A DNA stretch of 64,000 nt from Marinobacterium sp. (GCA_030602245.1 JAUWAC010000003.1:1-64000), one strand, 5' to 3'; positions 10,101 through 19,914 are shown, numbered from the stretch's first letter. The notes: generated by a model not told the origin, from the letters alone. Numbers and translations: made by a program.

Positions 10101-13100
10101 TCAACGAGCGAATACTTCCCAAGCCACCCGATAGTCCTCTTCCCGGTCTGGTTTGAAGAACGGGGCCTGGTATTCCACGGTGCGTTCCACCGGGCCGCCG
10201 GGCAGGGTGTCGTCGAGGAAGGTTTTGTAGACGCTGCCTGTTTCCAGATGCTGGATGTCTTCCCAGCCGAGGGCGATGCCTTCTTGCTGCCGCTCCGGGG
10301 TATCGAGGCGGTACTGGATGCCTTCTTTCAAGTCGGCGGGGCGGGCCTTGCGCGGCAGGCCGACGCCGACGAGGCCTTTGCTGGGGGTAAAGACGATACG
10401 GCCGGTCTGATCGTACCAGGTGTCGGCTTCGTACTGGCGCATGACCGGGAACTGGACGCGGTAGATCGTCAGCAGTTCATCCAGCGTGAGGCCAAGCGAC
10501 TGGGCGACGAGGACATCGATCTCCACCAGTGCCTGGCGGCGGGCGTAGTCTGTACGCAGAGCGTTGTGGCGTTGCCATTCGGGGGTGAGGTTGGCGAAGA
10601 AGTCCCGTGGCAGGGCGCTGTCCGGCACGGACTCGGCAGCAGCCCACTGCTGTTGGCGGAAGCTGTCCTGCCAGTTGGATTGCCAGAGGTCAGCGTAGTG
10701 GTTGGTTAGGCAAGAAAGTGCCAAAACGCGCAAACTTAGCTTAGTTGATAAAGTGATTGTCGGAATATGCCTGACTAGTCCAGGGATAGCGCCCCTTCCA
10801 GTAGACTTAACGTAAAAGTCAAAAGGTAGACTCAGAAATGCAGCACTTTGAGCGAGCAACTCGTCGTCATTTTTAAAGGCCACGGATAAACAAGTCATTA
10901 TGTGACCTGCCCCCTTTTGCATAATCGTGGATGTCAGCGTGCGCTCACCAGATTGAGAAAGCATGAACCTCGATACCAACCGATAATATTCCGTCACCAA
11001 TTTCCCCCGTTGCTCGCCCTCTTCCACCCAGGGCACTCGCGGGGTGCGGTCGCGGTAGGTAGCGGGGTCACAGGCGGGGATGTAGTTGGTGCGCGGCAGG
11101 TAGTCGTCCGGCAGGGTTTGCAGGTCGAGGATGTCGTAGTGGCCTTTCTCGGTGCACACGGCTCGCGGGGTTTTGTAGAGTGGGCTGCCAACGTAGAAAT
11201 GGGGGCCAGAGAGTATCCATTGCTCCGGGCTTTGCGGGAACTGGGTATCGCGCTTGATGGTTCCGTCACGCTGGGCGTAGGTTTCGTCGAACATTACCGT
11301 GGAGAAGTACTGTCCTTTCAGATCCCCCAGCCGCCGGGGCTGGGCGGCGAATTTTTCCAGTACGTTGGTCAGCTGCCTGGCGTGCAGCGCCGGCAGGCGG
11401 GCTTCCAGCGCATCGGTGCCGGCTTCGTCATAGAGCTGAGCGAATAGCGCCAGTTCGTGCTGACCTATTTCGATAATGCGGTCGCGATGGCCTACCTGAT
11501 TCCAATCACCTGTTTCATCATCTTTGATCCCGCCAACGGTGCCTTTTCCATCATGGGCAAAAGAGGCGTCGATGGTCTGTGGTACAAAGAGGTTGGCTAT
11601 GTTGTTGAAGCTTGGCTCTTCTCGCGTCGGGCCATACACGTTGGTACTGAACTTGACGCGATCGCCGATCGGAAACAATATGCGCTGATTCTGGAACTGG
11701 AAATGCGCCCGCAAGCGCTGATAAACCCCCCGCCTGAACACCCCACCCTTGGGATCATCGTAAATCCCTTCCGGATGCAAAAAGCCACTGACGCCCTGCT
11801 CGTTCACATTGGCCCAGGCGCGGGGCAGGAAGCATTTATACAGGTTGGTCTGCACGCCCTTGAGCTGCGGGTAGTTCTGAATCGCGTTCAAAAACGCCTG
11901 CGAACCTTCCGCTTCCGCCAGTTCAGTAAACCAGGCCTGCTCCAGTTGCGGGCTGCGCGCAAACGCCTCCTCGCGCTCGTCGGTCAGTTGCTTGGCGCTG
12001 AGCTTGTGCAGCACAAAGCGGGGGTTGTAGTCGCCCAGTACACCGCCCTCCTGCCATTCCACCTTGCGCCAGGGCGGGTTACCCAGCGTGATATCGAAAC
12101 CGCCGCGCTGGGCGAAGATATCGGCGAAGGCCAGCTCCCAATGGAAGAAGCGGTACTGCTGGCCCAGTGCGTTAGCGATATTCAGGGTGGCGAAAAACGG
12201 ATTCTTGAACAGCTTTTCCAGGTTCAGCTCGCCGCGCTGGTTGCTGACCTCGCGGGCGGCTTTTGTTTCAGGACGGCTTTCTAGCCGGGTTGCGTGCCGG
12301 TCGGCTTCGTGCAGGCTGAGCTGCGGCTCGTCGGCGGCGAACAGATCTTCAACCGGCTTGGCAAAGGCATCCGCCTGAGGGCTGCCAGTGCGGTCGCCGT
12401 GGCTGTTCTGGCTGTCGTTGGCGCGATCGTCTGCGCTGCCCAGCAGGCTGTTCTGCTCCGGGGCAAAATCGAAGGTGCCGGCGCTGTTCAAAATCGTATT
12501 CAGGTCAAACAGCCACTTCTGGCGGTCGGGCAGTTGGTCGACCTTGTCCAGCGGCCAGAACCAGAGCGCGCACCAGTAGTCCATCGCCAGTTTCAGGCGG
12601 CGGTACGGGGATGCGATGCGGGCATGGGTGTTGAAGATGCCGCTGGTGTGGATGGCGTCCTTCTCGCGGGTGCTGGAGTGGCTGGACTCGCTGGCCGGCT
12701 GGCCCCAAAGGCGGTGGTTATCTTCGGTGCGGTTGCGATCGTGCGCCAGCATCTGGGTGTGTTCGCGCCAGAGGCGATCCACGGCGTTGCTCAGGTCTTG
12801 CAGGATCTGGATTTCGCTGGCGTCCAGCGGGGCACAGAAGGCTTTTTTCCACGCTTTGATCTGTTTGAAGGCATCGGGGCGCAGTTGTTTGGCGACCTTG
12901 TCGTTGTAGCCGGCCATGCCGGGGTCCGGCAGGAGGAAGTGGTAGATTTCACCTTCGCGGCGGCCACCCTCGCCTGCCGGGTTCAGCAGGGTTTCCGGGT
13001 TCAGTCGGCGCGGGGCCTGGTTGTACCAGAGGCCCTCTTTGGCCTGCTTTTTCAGCGCACTGGCCGGGTAGACTTCGCGGCGGGCACCGATCAGGCTGTT

Positions 13101-15104
13101 GCCGCTGAACAGCTGGTAGCCGAACCAGGGTACGTTATGGCTGCCGCTGAGGGCGTTGAGCCAGAGCGAGACTTCGGCCAGTTCCACGGCGATGGGGTTC
13201 AAGTCGACGCCGAAGACATTGTGGTCAGCGATGTACATTTTCACCCGCTGGAGTTCGCGCTGGTAATCCTCGTGGGGGATGCGCTGGCCCAGTTCCTGCT
13301 GTTTGCGGGTGAGGTAGGCTTCGGCCAGCTGGTTGACCGCCTCGTTCAAGAACGCCGCGCTGCCCATGGCGGGTTCGCACACGGTCAGGTTGAGGATCTC
13401 ATCGGCGCTGACGTCATCGGTCAGGCGTTCCTTGAGGGTGTATTTCACCAGGCTTTTGGTGAGCACCTCGGGGGTGTAGTAGCTGGCGGTTTTTTCGCGG
13501 TCGCGTCCGGCCATGCGGTAGATGAACTTGCCCTTGGGGTGGACGCGCAGGCTGAGCTTGCCGTCGATCTTGTCGTAGACGCGCTCCTTGTCACTGAAAT
13601 CATCGAGCTGGCTTTGAGTGACAAAATAGCCGGTGTCGAGTTCGTCCGGGTTGATGTTCTTACCCGCGGGGGCGACTTCGTACAGGTCTTCGGTGGCGAA
13701 AAAGCCACGATAGCTGAGCAGGGCCTCGTACACGGCGCCGAGCTGGTTGATGCCAAGCTGGGTGTAGCTGACGCGGCCACGGCGTTTTTTGCCTTTGGCT
13801 GGCCGGGTGAGCGACATGCTCTGAATCACCTGCTGCAGGGTTTCATTGCTGAATACCACGCGGCTGAGCAGCGGGGTTTTGGCCGGGTCGAACAGGTGGC
13901 TGTCGAGCCCCTGCAGGGTGAAGGTCGTTTCGCCGCCGCTCTGGTGATAGGCGTGGGTGTGATCGAGCTGACGGTCGAGCTGGCGGCCGCTGTAGATCAG
14001 GCGGAACATGCGCTGGAGGCTGTCGTGGAAGTAGCGGCCACGGCGGCTCTCTTCGGTGGTCAGGCGCACGCTTTCCAGATCGCGCAGGCTGTCGAGGCTG
14101 TAACCCTGACGCCAGGTTTCATCCTCGGTGGGCAGGTAGCCCAGTTCCGGCCGGGCCTCGATGTAGAACAGGAACAGGATGCGGTACATGAAACGCAGGC
14201 ATTCCTGTGACAGCTGGTCGGGATCAAGGGCGTTTTTGCCGCTGTAGATGCCCTCCTTGCGCTCGCCTGCCTGCGCGATGAGTTGATCGGCGGCTTCGTT
14301 GCCCAGCAGCTCAATGGCCTGACGCAGGGCGTATTTGAGGTCATCGGAGACGGCGAAGGCGTGTTTGTGGCTGTTTTCATCCAGGCTGTCGAGGCGGCAC
14401 TGACCTTCATCCGGCACCAGGCTCTCACGGTGCAGCAGCACGGCGGTGGCCTTGAGGGTCTTGTCGTCGCGGCGTCCGAGAATCTCCTCCCAGTCGAAGC
14501 GCAGCATGCGGTTTTGCGACCATTTGTAGCGGTCGATCAGAATGCCCTGACGGTCGGACAGCAGCAGCACCCAGCGCGGCGGGTTGTCGTTGAAGCCGGC
14601 GGTTTGGCGCAGCACCACGTCGTTGAGGATGCTGTACCAGTGGCTGTTTTTGAGCTTGTCGTGGTGCGGGCCGGGGCCAATAAACTGGTTGCCGTGCAGG
14701 GTGAGCGAGAGCGGGTCTTCACCCTCGTTGTTGGCATCGAACGCACCCAGTACCCAGAGCTGATCGCCAAGGGCCGACAGAATCGGCAGTTCGGTGTTGG
14801 CGGCCAGTTCGCGGTTGTGCGGCTGCCAGGGGATGCCGAGTACCGCCATCAGCTGCTGGAAGAATTCGCGTTGCAGGCGCAAGCGCTCGTCCAGGCTGCG
14901 TTCGTTTTTGAGCCGGTGACGCAGTGCAAAATAGGGCTGGTTGAGGTTGCGCAGGGCGCGGTGGGGCTGCGCTTCACGGCTCTCCCATTCGGTGATGGTG
15001 TCGGCGAAATCACCCTGGAACACTTCAGCCAGATAGTGGGCGCTGAAGAATTCGTTTTCGTTGGTCAAACCGATAAAGGTGGCGACAGTATCCTGAACGG
15101 CCAT
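10101..15104 (-). CDS. DrmMI-like large adenine-specific DNA methyltransferase
   Basis: This 1667-aa protein has SAM motif I (CEPAMGSAAFLNEA) near residue 575, a motif X/II region just after it (FGVDLNPIAVELAEVSLWLN), and the catalytic NPPW of N6-adenine methyltransferases near residue 1005. The large N-terminal part and the target-recognition-like C-terminus resemble PglX/Eco57I-type enzymes. A SNF2 partner gene lies 31 nt upstream on the same strand, matching the drmD-drmMI pair of class 1 DISARM. No drmA, drmB or drmC is present in the window. The pair could instead be a DISARM derivative or a separate helicase-methylase restriction system. Confidence 0.72.
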   Translation of the reverse strand: MAVQDTVATFIGLTNENEFFSAHYLAEVFQGDFADTITEWESREAQPHRALRNLNQPYFALRHRLKNERSLDERLRLQREFFQQLMAVLGIPWQPHNRELAANTELPILSALGDQLWVLGAFDANNEGEDPLSLTLHGNQFIGPGPHHDKLKNSHWYSILNDVVLRQTAGFNDNPPRWVLLLSDRQGILIDRYKWSQNRMLRFDWEEILGRRDDKTLKATAVLLHRESLVPDEGQCRLDSLDENSHKHAFAVSDDLKYALRQAIELLGNEAADQLIAQAGERKEGIYSGKNALDPDQLSQECLRFMYRILFLFYIEARPELGYLPTEDETWRQGYSLDSLRDLESVRLTTEESRRGRYFHDSLQRMFRLIYSGRQLDRQLDHTHAYHQSGGETTFTLQGLDSHLFDPAKTPLLSRVVFSNETLQQVIQSMSLTRPAKGKKRRGRVSYTQLGINQLGAVYEALLSYRGFFATEDLYEVAPAGKNINPDELDTGYFVTQSQLDDFSDKERVYDKIDGKLSLRVHPKGKFIYRMAGRDREKTASYYTPEVLTKSLVKYTLKERLTDDVSADEILNLTVCEPAMGSAAFLNEAVNQLAEAYLTRKQQELGQRIPHEDYQRELQRVKMYIADHNVFGVDLNPIAVELAEVSLWLNALSGSHNVPWFGYQLFSGNSLIGARREVYPASALKKQAKEGLWYNQAPRRLNPETLLNPAGEGGRREGEIYHFLLPDPGMAGYNDKVAKQLRPDAFKQIKAWKKAFCAPLDASEIQILQDLSNAVDRLWREHTQMLAHDRNRTEDNHRLWGQPASESSHSSTREKDAIHTSGIFNTHARIASPYRRLKLAMDYWCALWFWPLDKVDQLPDRQKWLFDLNTILNSAGTFDFAPEQNSLLGSADDRANDSQNSHGDRTGSPQADAFAKPVEDLFAADEPQLSLHEADRHATRLESRPETKAAREVSNQRGELNLEKLFKNPFFATLNIANALGQQYRFFHWELAFADIFAQRGGFDITLGNPPWRKVEWQEGGVLGDYNPRFVLHKLSAKQLTDEREEAFARSPQLEQAWFTELAEAEGSQAFLNAIQNYPQLKGVQTNLYKCFLPRAWANVNEQGVSGFLHPEGIYDDPKGGVFRRGVYQRLRAHFQFQNQRILFPIGDRVKFSTNVYGPTREEPSFNNIANLFVPQTIDASFAHDGKGTVGGIKDDETGDWNQVGHRDRIIEIGQHELALFAQLYDEAGTDALEARLPALHARQLTNVLEKFAAQPRRLGDLKGQYFSTVMFDETYAQRDGTIKRDTQFPQSPEQWILSGPHFYVGSPLYKTPRAVCTEKGHYDILDLQTLPDDYLPRTNYIPACDPATYRDRTPRVPWVEEGEQRGKLVTEYYRLVSRFMLSQSGERTLTSTIMQKGAGHIMTCLSVAFKNDDELLAQSAAFLSLPFDFYVKSTGRGAIPGLVRHIPTITLSTKLSLRVLALSCLTNHYADLWQSNWQDSFRQQQWAAAESVPDSALPRDFFANLTPEWQRHNALRTDYARRQALVEIDVLVAQSLGLTLDELLTIYRVQFPVMRQYEADTWYDQTGRIVFTPSKGLVGVGLPRKARPADLKEGIQYRLDTPERQQEGIALGWEDIQHLETGSVYKTFLDDTLPGGPVERTVEYQAPFFKPDREEDYRVAWEVFAR

Positions 15105-15135
15105 CTGATTCTGCTCCTTGCTCTACCCGGACGTG

Positions 15136-18060
15136 TCAGTCGTTATCCCGGGTAAATACGGCGATGATCTGGATGAAGGGGACCGGTTCGATGCTGAGGG
15201 TGTCCCGCACCCAGATCTGGTAATCGTTGAACACGGTGTCGATGCGGCGAATGCGCTCTTCGCGGCGGGCGGCCTTGAAGTGTTCGGCCTGGGCCGAGCG
15301 GCTCAGCTGCAGGTCAAGCTGGGCGACCTGTCGCGCCTTGAGCGCCTTGAGGGCATCGAGCTGTTCGGTCAGCGTGGTCTGGTGACGCTCGGTGTATTCA
15401 GCCTGCAGGCGGGCCATTTCCGCTTTGACAGCATCAACCACCGGACGGCGGAGGGCCTCAAGGCCGCTGATATCGACCGGCTGGGCGCGGTTGGGCAGTT
15501 TGCTGTCGAGCTGCAGCGATCGCAACCAGGCTTCTGCCGCTTCTATGGCGGTCACTGCGCCGCCGCGGGTTTTGATGGCAAACCATTGCCAGATCACCGG
15601 ATGTGCCTTGCGGTTGGGGATCAGGCCGCTGACCAGAAACACGCTTTCATCGGGCTGCAGCGCCTGCTGGATGCTGGGGGTGTCGGGCAACACCAGCACG
15701 GGCGCGCTGTGACGGGCCACCTGCGCCAGCAGTTTATCTTCCAGCCAGTGCATGGCGGGATGCTGGGGCCAGAGGTAGTGCAGTTTGGGCCAGGCGTTTT
15801 CGTCCTGACGGCTGCGGCGGATCTCTTCGGCAAAACGGGCCTTGTCGGCGGTGAGCACCAGGCTGCCGTTGTCGGGGCTGATCTCCGGCGGCAGGAAGCG
15901 GAAACGGTAGTCCAGATCATCCGGCGGCGTGAGCGTCAGGGTCTGGCGCTCGGCATTGGCGCTGAACTCCACCTGTTTGCGCTCGCGGTTGATCGCGTCC
16001 AGTGCCTGACGGGCAAATTCGTAATCGCTGGGGAAGAGGCTAAAGCGGTCAACGCAGGAACTGTCGGTGTTATCTCCGGTTTCGGCTGGTGTCTGTGACG
16101 CATCCGGCTCGAAATTGAGGAACAGGGACAACAGATCATCGCCTTCGTTGCTGTCATCCGGCTGGTACTGGGCATCAAAGTCTTCGGCGCGGGTGCCGCG
16201 GGCCATGGCCTCCATGGTCAGGCCCTCTTCCGCTTCGGCATCATGCACCTTCATGAAGGTGGCCGGATCGCCGATGTTCTTGTAGGCCTGCTCATCCTTT
16301 TCCTTGAGGATTTCCAGAATGCGCTGATCGCCCTTCACCGTGGGATTTTCGCTCTGGTTGATCAGGTAGGTGATGATTGGCGTCTGTTCCTGACCATAGC
16401 GATCAACACGGCCGTTGCGCTGCTGGAACACCATCAACGACCAGGGCAGATCAAAATGGATCAGCCGATGCGACAGGTAGTGCAGGTTGATACCCTCGCT
16501 GGCCACATCAGAACAGAGCAGCACACGCAGCTTGCTTTCGGGCTTGCCGAAGGCTTCCACGATCGCCTGCTGTTCAATGTCGGACATGCCGCCGTGCAGA
16601 ATCTGCAGCGCATCGTCCGTGAGCTTGAGATCGGCCAGCATCTGGCCCTGTAGCCAGTTGAGGGTTTCGATACGCTCGGAGAAGATCACCAGGCGGTCTT
16701 CGGTGTCGGCCTTGTTCCAGCCGAAGTCTTTGCTTTTCAGCAGCTTGATCAGTTGCTGGTATTTGTTGAACGCTTGCGGTGTGATGTTGCGCAGCGCCAG
16801 CAGCAGGGAGTTCAACGACTGGATCTCTGCCTGCTCATCGGCGGTGGGCTGATTGTTATTCAGCTTGGAATTTTCCAGCTTGCGGATGCGCTGTTCAACG
16901 GAGCTCTGTGCCGCCGCCGGGGAGCTGAAGATCGACTTCTGCAGGCTGATACGTACCAGCTGGCCGTTGCGTTCAGCGTTGTGTTCGCCTCGGTAGGTAA
17001 AGGGCAAATCCAGCAGCGCCTGATAGGCGGCCTCTTCTTCTGCCGTGGCGTTCAGGTAGATGTCATTAACGACACGCTCCTTGAACTCCTGCTGCACCTG
17101 ATCACGGATATCCTTCTTGAAGCGGCGGATCACCAGCCCCTTATCACGGAAATCCTCTTTAGCATAGTCATCCGGATTAGCAATCGCGGTGGGATCGAGC
17201 ATGTTCATCAGGCTGGCGAAGGAGCGCGCCTTGCCATCGTGCGGCGTGGCCGAGAGCATGATCAGGGTATCAGATCGACCGGCCAGCAGCTGTGCCAGCT
17301 GCGCACGCTGAGAACTGCTGCCACGTTCGGCCACATTATGGGCTTCGTCGATGACGATGATGTCCCAGTAAGCCTGCTCCAGATGGCGGCGGTATTCGTT
17401 GTCCTGCTTGAGGGTGTCGATGGAGATGATCGACTTGTCGTAGTAGTAAAACGGGTTGTGGTTGCCCGGAATGTTGTTGCGCACCCGCTGCAGACCGGCG
17501 GAGTCGAGCCGGGTCAGTGGAATGGTGAAGCGGTTCCACATCTCCTTCTGGAACTGGGTCATCATGCTTTTGAGGGTCAGCACCAGAATGCGCTTGCCCC
17601 TGCCGCGGCGCATCAGCTCGGTCATCAGGATACCGGCTTCCAGGGTTTTACCCAGACCCACGGCATCGGCAATCAGGATACGCTGGCGGTTTTGCTTTAA
17701 TGCCTGCAACGCGGGGTCAAGCTGATACGGCACCAGATCCATGGCCGCTTTGTGGCCGAGGTGGATCTTGTCATCCGCCGGGGTGATCTGACGCAGCTGG
17801 GTTTCGATGTACAGACGGCTTTTTTCAAAGCCGGGGCTCAGATCCTGCTCGAAGCCGGTTTCAGCCGGATCGAGTACACGGATGGCGTTTTCTGCTTCTT
17901 CAAGACGAGTGAGAAATTTGGCACTTTTGCCACTGACCAGCTCCGAGAGACCATCCACGGTGAGGATGTAGCCGCCGTCATCGCTGGGATCTGCCCGACG
18001 AACTATCCATTCACAATCCCGAATGACCACTCGGGCGCCCGGGGCGTATAAGGTCTGCAT
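15136..18060 (-). CDS. DrmD-like SNF2-family helicase
   Basis: This 974-aa RapA-like SNF2 ATPase has GLGKT at residues 135-139, DEAH at 238-241, LSATPHDGKARSF as motif III, and a C-terminal helicase domain with SDVASEGINL and QRNGRVDRYGQ. This architecture and its tight linkage to a very large adenine methyltransferase are those of class 1 DISARM DrmD. It would translocate on DNA and cooperate with the methyltransferase in discriminating self from foreign DNA. The remains of a WYL regulator lie 90 nt upstream. Confidence 0.72.
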   Translation of the reverse strand: MQTLYAPGARVVIRDCEWIVRRADPSDDGGYILTVDGLSELVSGKSAKFLTRLEEAENAIRVLDPAETGFEQDLSPGFEKSRLYIETQLRQITPADDKIHLGHKAAMDLVPYQLDPALQALKQNRQRILIADAVGLGKTLEAGILMTELMRRGRGKRILVLTLKSMMTQFQKEMWNRFTIPLTRLDSAGLQRVRNNIPGNHNPFYYYDKSIISIDTLKQDNEYRRHLEQAYWDIIVIDEAHNVAERGSSSQRAQLAQLLAGRSDTLIMLSATPHDGKARSFASLMNMLDPTAIANPDDYAKEDFRDKGLVIRRFKKDIRDQVQQEFKERVVNDIYLNATAEEEAAYQALLDLPFTYRGEHNAERNGQLVRISLQKSIFSSPAAAQSSVEQRIRKLENSKLNNNQPTADEQAEIQSLNSLLLALRNITPQAFNKYQQLIKLLKSKDFGWNKADTEDRLVIFSERIETLNWLQGQMLADLKLTDDALQILHGGMSDIEQQAIVEAFGKPESKLRVLLCSDVASEGINLHYLSHRLIHFDLPWSLMVFQQRNGRVDRYGQEQTPIITYLINQSENPTVKGDQRILEILKEKDEQAYKNIGDPATFMKVHDAEAEEGLTMEAMARGTRAEDFDAQYQPDDSNEGDDLLSLFLNFEPDASQTPAETGDNTDSSCVDRFSLFPSDYEFARQALDAINRERKQVEFSANAERQTLTLTPPDDLDYRFRFLPPEISPDNGSLVLTADKARFAEEIRRSRQDENAWPKLHYLWPQHPAMHWLEDKLLAQVARHSAPVLVLPDTPSIQQALQPDESVFLVSGLIPNRKAHPVIWQWFAIKTRGGAVTAIEAAEAWLRSLQLDSKLPNRAQPVDISGLEALRRPVVDAVKAEMARLQAEYTERHQTTLTEQLDALKALKARQVAQLDLQLSRSAQAEHFKAARREERIRRIDTVFNDYQIWVRDTLSIEPVPFIQIIAVFTRDND

Positions 18061-18150
18061 GTCGAATCCTTGATGCTGCAGCGACTTCTGGCGTCTTAAA
18101 ACCTGATGATGAAATCCGACATCCTCTGTCGCTGTTTGTAGTCTTGCGTA

Positions 18151-18476
18151 TTAGCTAAGAGTGAATGATGCGTCTTTTTGGGGCATAGGGGAAGGGTTGA
18201 GGGCAGTCCCTAAAACTTCCCTCGCCTGCCGACGGATCGCCTCGCGCCAGCTAACGGGTTCAATCACATCAATCGCCGAGCCAAAGCCCTGTATCCACCA
18301 CTGGGTTTGCTGGTCGTTGGGCACTTCCGCTTCCAGCCAGCACCATCCATCCTGATCCGGATCAGTCGATAGGCTTTGCACTTCACTCAATGGCGTTTCC
18401 GACAACAGCCAGGCTACTTCGGGACGGATGCGGGCTTTGAGCTGTACGCTCTGCTCATCCAGCGGATAACCGAAAG
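18151..18476 (-). pseudogene. C-terminal remnant of a WYL-domain transcriptional regulator
   Basis: The remaining roughly 100 residues resemble the end of WYL regulators (ARIRPEVAWLL..., QWWIQGFGSAIDVIEP, then WREAIRRQAREVL). WYL proteins such as BrxR/CapW repress defence operons and carry an N-terminal winged helix. That N-terminus is missing: the IS3-family element begins at 18477, and the sequence right of the element (from 19729) does not continue the gene. The first residues of the open frame (18477-18492) come from the IS end. The fragment lies directly upstream of the drmD-like gene, so it was probably the regulator of the island. Confidence 0.7.
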
Positions 18477-18511
18477 TGATCCTACCCAGCAATCGTGGAC
18501 ACCTGTTTAAG
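18477..18511. repeat. IS3 terminal inverted repeat (orfB side)
   Basis: This 35-bp end starts TGATCCTACCCAGCA and contains GTGGACAC. It pairs with 19694-19728. Confidence 0.8.
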
Positions 18512-19373
18512 CGATTCTCTGGTTTTCAAATGCCTCTGGGCTGATGAATCCAATTGCACTGTGCCGGCGCTGCCGGTTGTAGTCCAGTTCAATGTATTCG
18601 AAGACCTGCTGACGCATGATGTCACGGGTCGGAAAATGCTCGCCGTGAATGGCTTCCACTTTCAAACTGTGGAAGAAGGTCTCCGCACAGGCATTGTCGT
18701 AGCAGTTGCCTTTTGCACTCATGCTGCACTGTAGCTGATGCTGAGTTAGCAGGCGCTGATAGTCAGTCGAGCAGTATTGGCTGCCGCGATCCGTATGCAC
18801 GATTACCCCGCTGGGTTGTTTGCGTCGCCACAGGGCCATCTGGAGCGCATCGCACACCAGTGCCGCCGTCATACGCTCGCTCATCGCCCAACCGATGACC
18901 CGGCGCGAATACAGATCAATGACTACAGCCAGGTAAAGCCAGCCCTGCGCGGTCCACAGATAGGTGATGTCACCCACCCATTTCTGGTTAGGAGCAGTAG
19001 TCGTGAAATCCTGTTGCAGCAGGTTCGGTGCTACAGGCAACGAGTGTCGCGAGTTCGTCGTGGCCTTGAACTTACGTGCGGCCTTGGCGCGCAATCCTTG
19101 GCGTTGAAGGCTGGCTGCTACTGTTTTCCGATTTACGGTAAAGCCGCTGTCACGCAGGTCCAACACCAGTCGTGGTGCACCCGCGCGGCCCTTACGGTGA
19201 TCAAAAGCCTTGGCCACCTGTCGATCGATCTCCGCCTGCCGGCATTGCCTGCGCGACTGCTTCGTGCCTCGGCGACACCAGGCGTAATAGCCACTGCGCG
19301 AGACCTCAAGCATTCGGCAGAGGCTGCGAACGTTGAATGACTGCCTGTGATTGTGGATGAAGGCGTACTTCAT
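18507..19373 (-). CDS. IS3-family transposase OrfB (DDE integrase domain)
   Basis: The 288-aa catalytic half of the transposase has an N-terminal HTH_21-like region ([14 protein letters not shown]: [15 protein letters not shown]) and a DDE rve core. The first Asp lies in WVGDITYL, the second in [10 protein letters not shown], and the Glu in [14 protein letters not shown]. The C-terminal [19 protein letters not shown] is typical. The start overlaps the orfA stop by 4 nt. Active transposase is normally an OrfAB fusion made by a -1 frameshift. Confidence 0.93.
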   Translation of the reverse strand: MKYAFIHNHRQSFNVRSLCRMLEVSRSGYYAWCRRGTKQSRRQCRQAEIDRQVAKAFDHRKGRAGAPRLVLDLRDSGFTVNRKTVAASLQRQGLRAKAARKFKATTNSRHSLPVAPNLLQQDFTTTAPNQKWVGDITYLWTAQGWLYLAVVIDLYSRRVIGWAMSERMTAALVCDALQMALWRRKQPSGVIVHTDRGSQYCSTDYQRLLTQHQLQCSMSAKGNCYDNACAETFFHSLKVEAIHGEHFPTRDIMRQQVFEYIELDYNRQRRHSAIGFISPEAFENQRIA

Positions 19374-19669
19374 TTCAGGCTCTTGGCGGAGTACACCGCG
19401 GCTTTTTTTGCGATCTCAAGCTCCTCGGACTTTTCCGCGAGTTGTCGCTTCAGTCGCGCATTCTCTTCGGCCAGAGTGCGCTCCCGCTCGGAGAGACTTT
19501 GCTGATGTTGGGCTTTGGTTCGCCACTGATAGAGCTCGCTGGCCTGAATACCAAGCTCTCTGGCGGCAGCGGCGACGCCCATCCGATCGGCCAATGCGAG
19601 GGCTTCGTCTTTATATGTTTGGGTGTAGCGCGTACGGGATTTTGTCATCGGAGCAGCTTGTCTTGCCAT
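19370..19669 (-). CDS. IS3-family transposase OrfA (HTH protein)
   Basis: This 99-aa helix-turn-helix protein ([20 protein letters not shown]) ends in a leucine-zipper-like helix ([20 protein letters not shown]). A run of seven A residues in the coding strand (19403-19409, read GCA AAA AAA GCC) lies near the end of the gene. This is the A-type slippery site where IS3 elements shift to -1 to make OrfAB. Nothing looks broken, so the element may still be active. Confidence 0.92.
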   Translation of the reverse strand: MARQAAPMTKSRTRYTQTYKDEALALADRMGVAAAARELGIQASELYQWRTKAQHQQSLSERERTLAEENARLKRQLAEKSEELEIAKKAAVYSAKSLK

Positions 19670-19693
19670 CGGACACCTCGGTTAGTTTACTAC

Positions 19694-19728
19694 CTTAATG
19701 ATGTGTCCACTGCTGCTGGGTAAGATCA
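19694..19728. repeat. IS3 terminal inverted repeat (orfA side)
   Basis: On the minus strand this end reads TGATCTTACCCAGCA and then GTGGACAC. It is the partner of 18477-18511. Confidence 0.8.
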
Positions 19729-19825
19729 CGCCTATCTACCAGACGCGTTTATCATTATTGACCCTGCATCTTCGTGTTTTCAGTTGTTTATCAGTTGGCT
19801 TTCCCAAACCCCAGACAGAAAAAAA

Positions 19826-19853
19826 GCCGCTCGGCATGACCCGTAAGCGGCTG
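19826..19853 (-). terminator. Hairpin downstream of the displaced tRNA-Val end
   Basis: AGCCGCT and AGCGGCT form a 7-bp stem, with a run of A on the left flank that reads as T in the minus direction. It is probably the original terminator of the tRNA-Val gene, now separated from the gene by the prophage. Confidence 0.6.
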
Positions 19854-19863
19854 ATTTTCTTAA

Positions 19864-19914
19864 GAATTCTGGTAGGACTAACTGGACTCGAACCAGCGAC
19901 CCCCACCATGTCAA
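19864..19914. other. attL, displaced 3' end of tRNA-Val
   Basis: These 51 bases from GAATTCTGG to ATGTCAA are identical to 56057-56107. They contain the T-arm, the acceptor 3' strand and part of the anticodon arm of tRNA-Val read on the minus strand. The rest of the tRNA is missing here, so this is the copy displaced by integration. Just right of it, CGTAACCA-type motifs (19931-19940, 20011-20018 inverted, 20025-20032) could be arm-type integrase sites. Confidence 0.9.

Larger units (their letters stand above)
18477..19728 (-). mobile_element. IS3-family insertion sequence, 1252 bp
   Basis: The element has orfA and orfB in IS3 arrangement and imperfect terminal inverted repeats of 35 bp (18477-18511 and 19694-19728, 28 of 35 positions matching by my alignment). 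Both ends start TGATC and share TACCCAGCA and GTGGACAC. The bases next to the ends (AAG on the left, CGC on the right) are not a target duplication. The missing duplication and the missing WYL N-terminus suggest that an adjacent deletion or recombination followed insertion. Confidence 0.88.

Noticed and set aside
12294..14210. 638-codon plus-strand frame antisense to the methyltransferase
   Set aside because: It is low-complexity Val/Ala/Gly-rich translation, typical of antisense frames in GC-rich genes, while the opposite strand has clear methyltransferase motifs.
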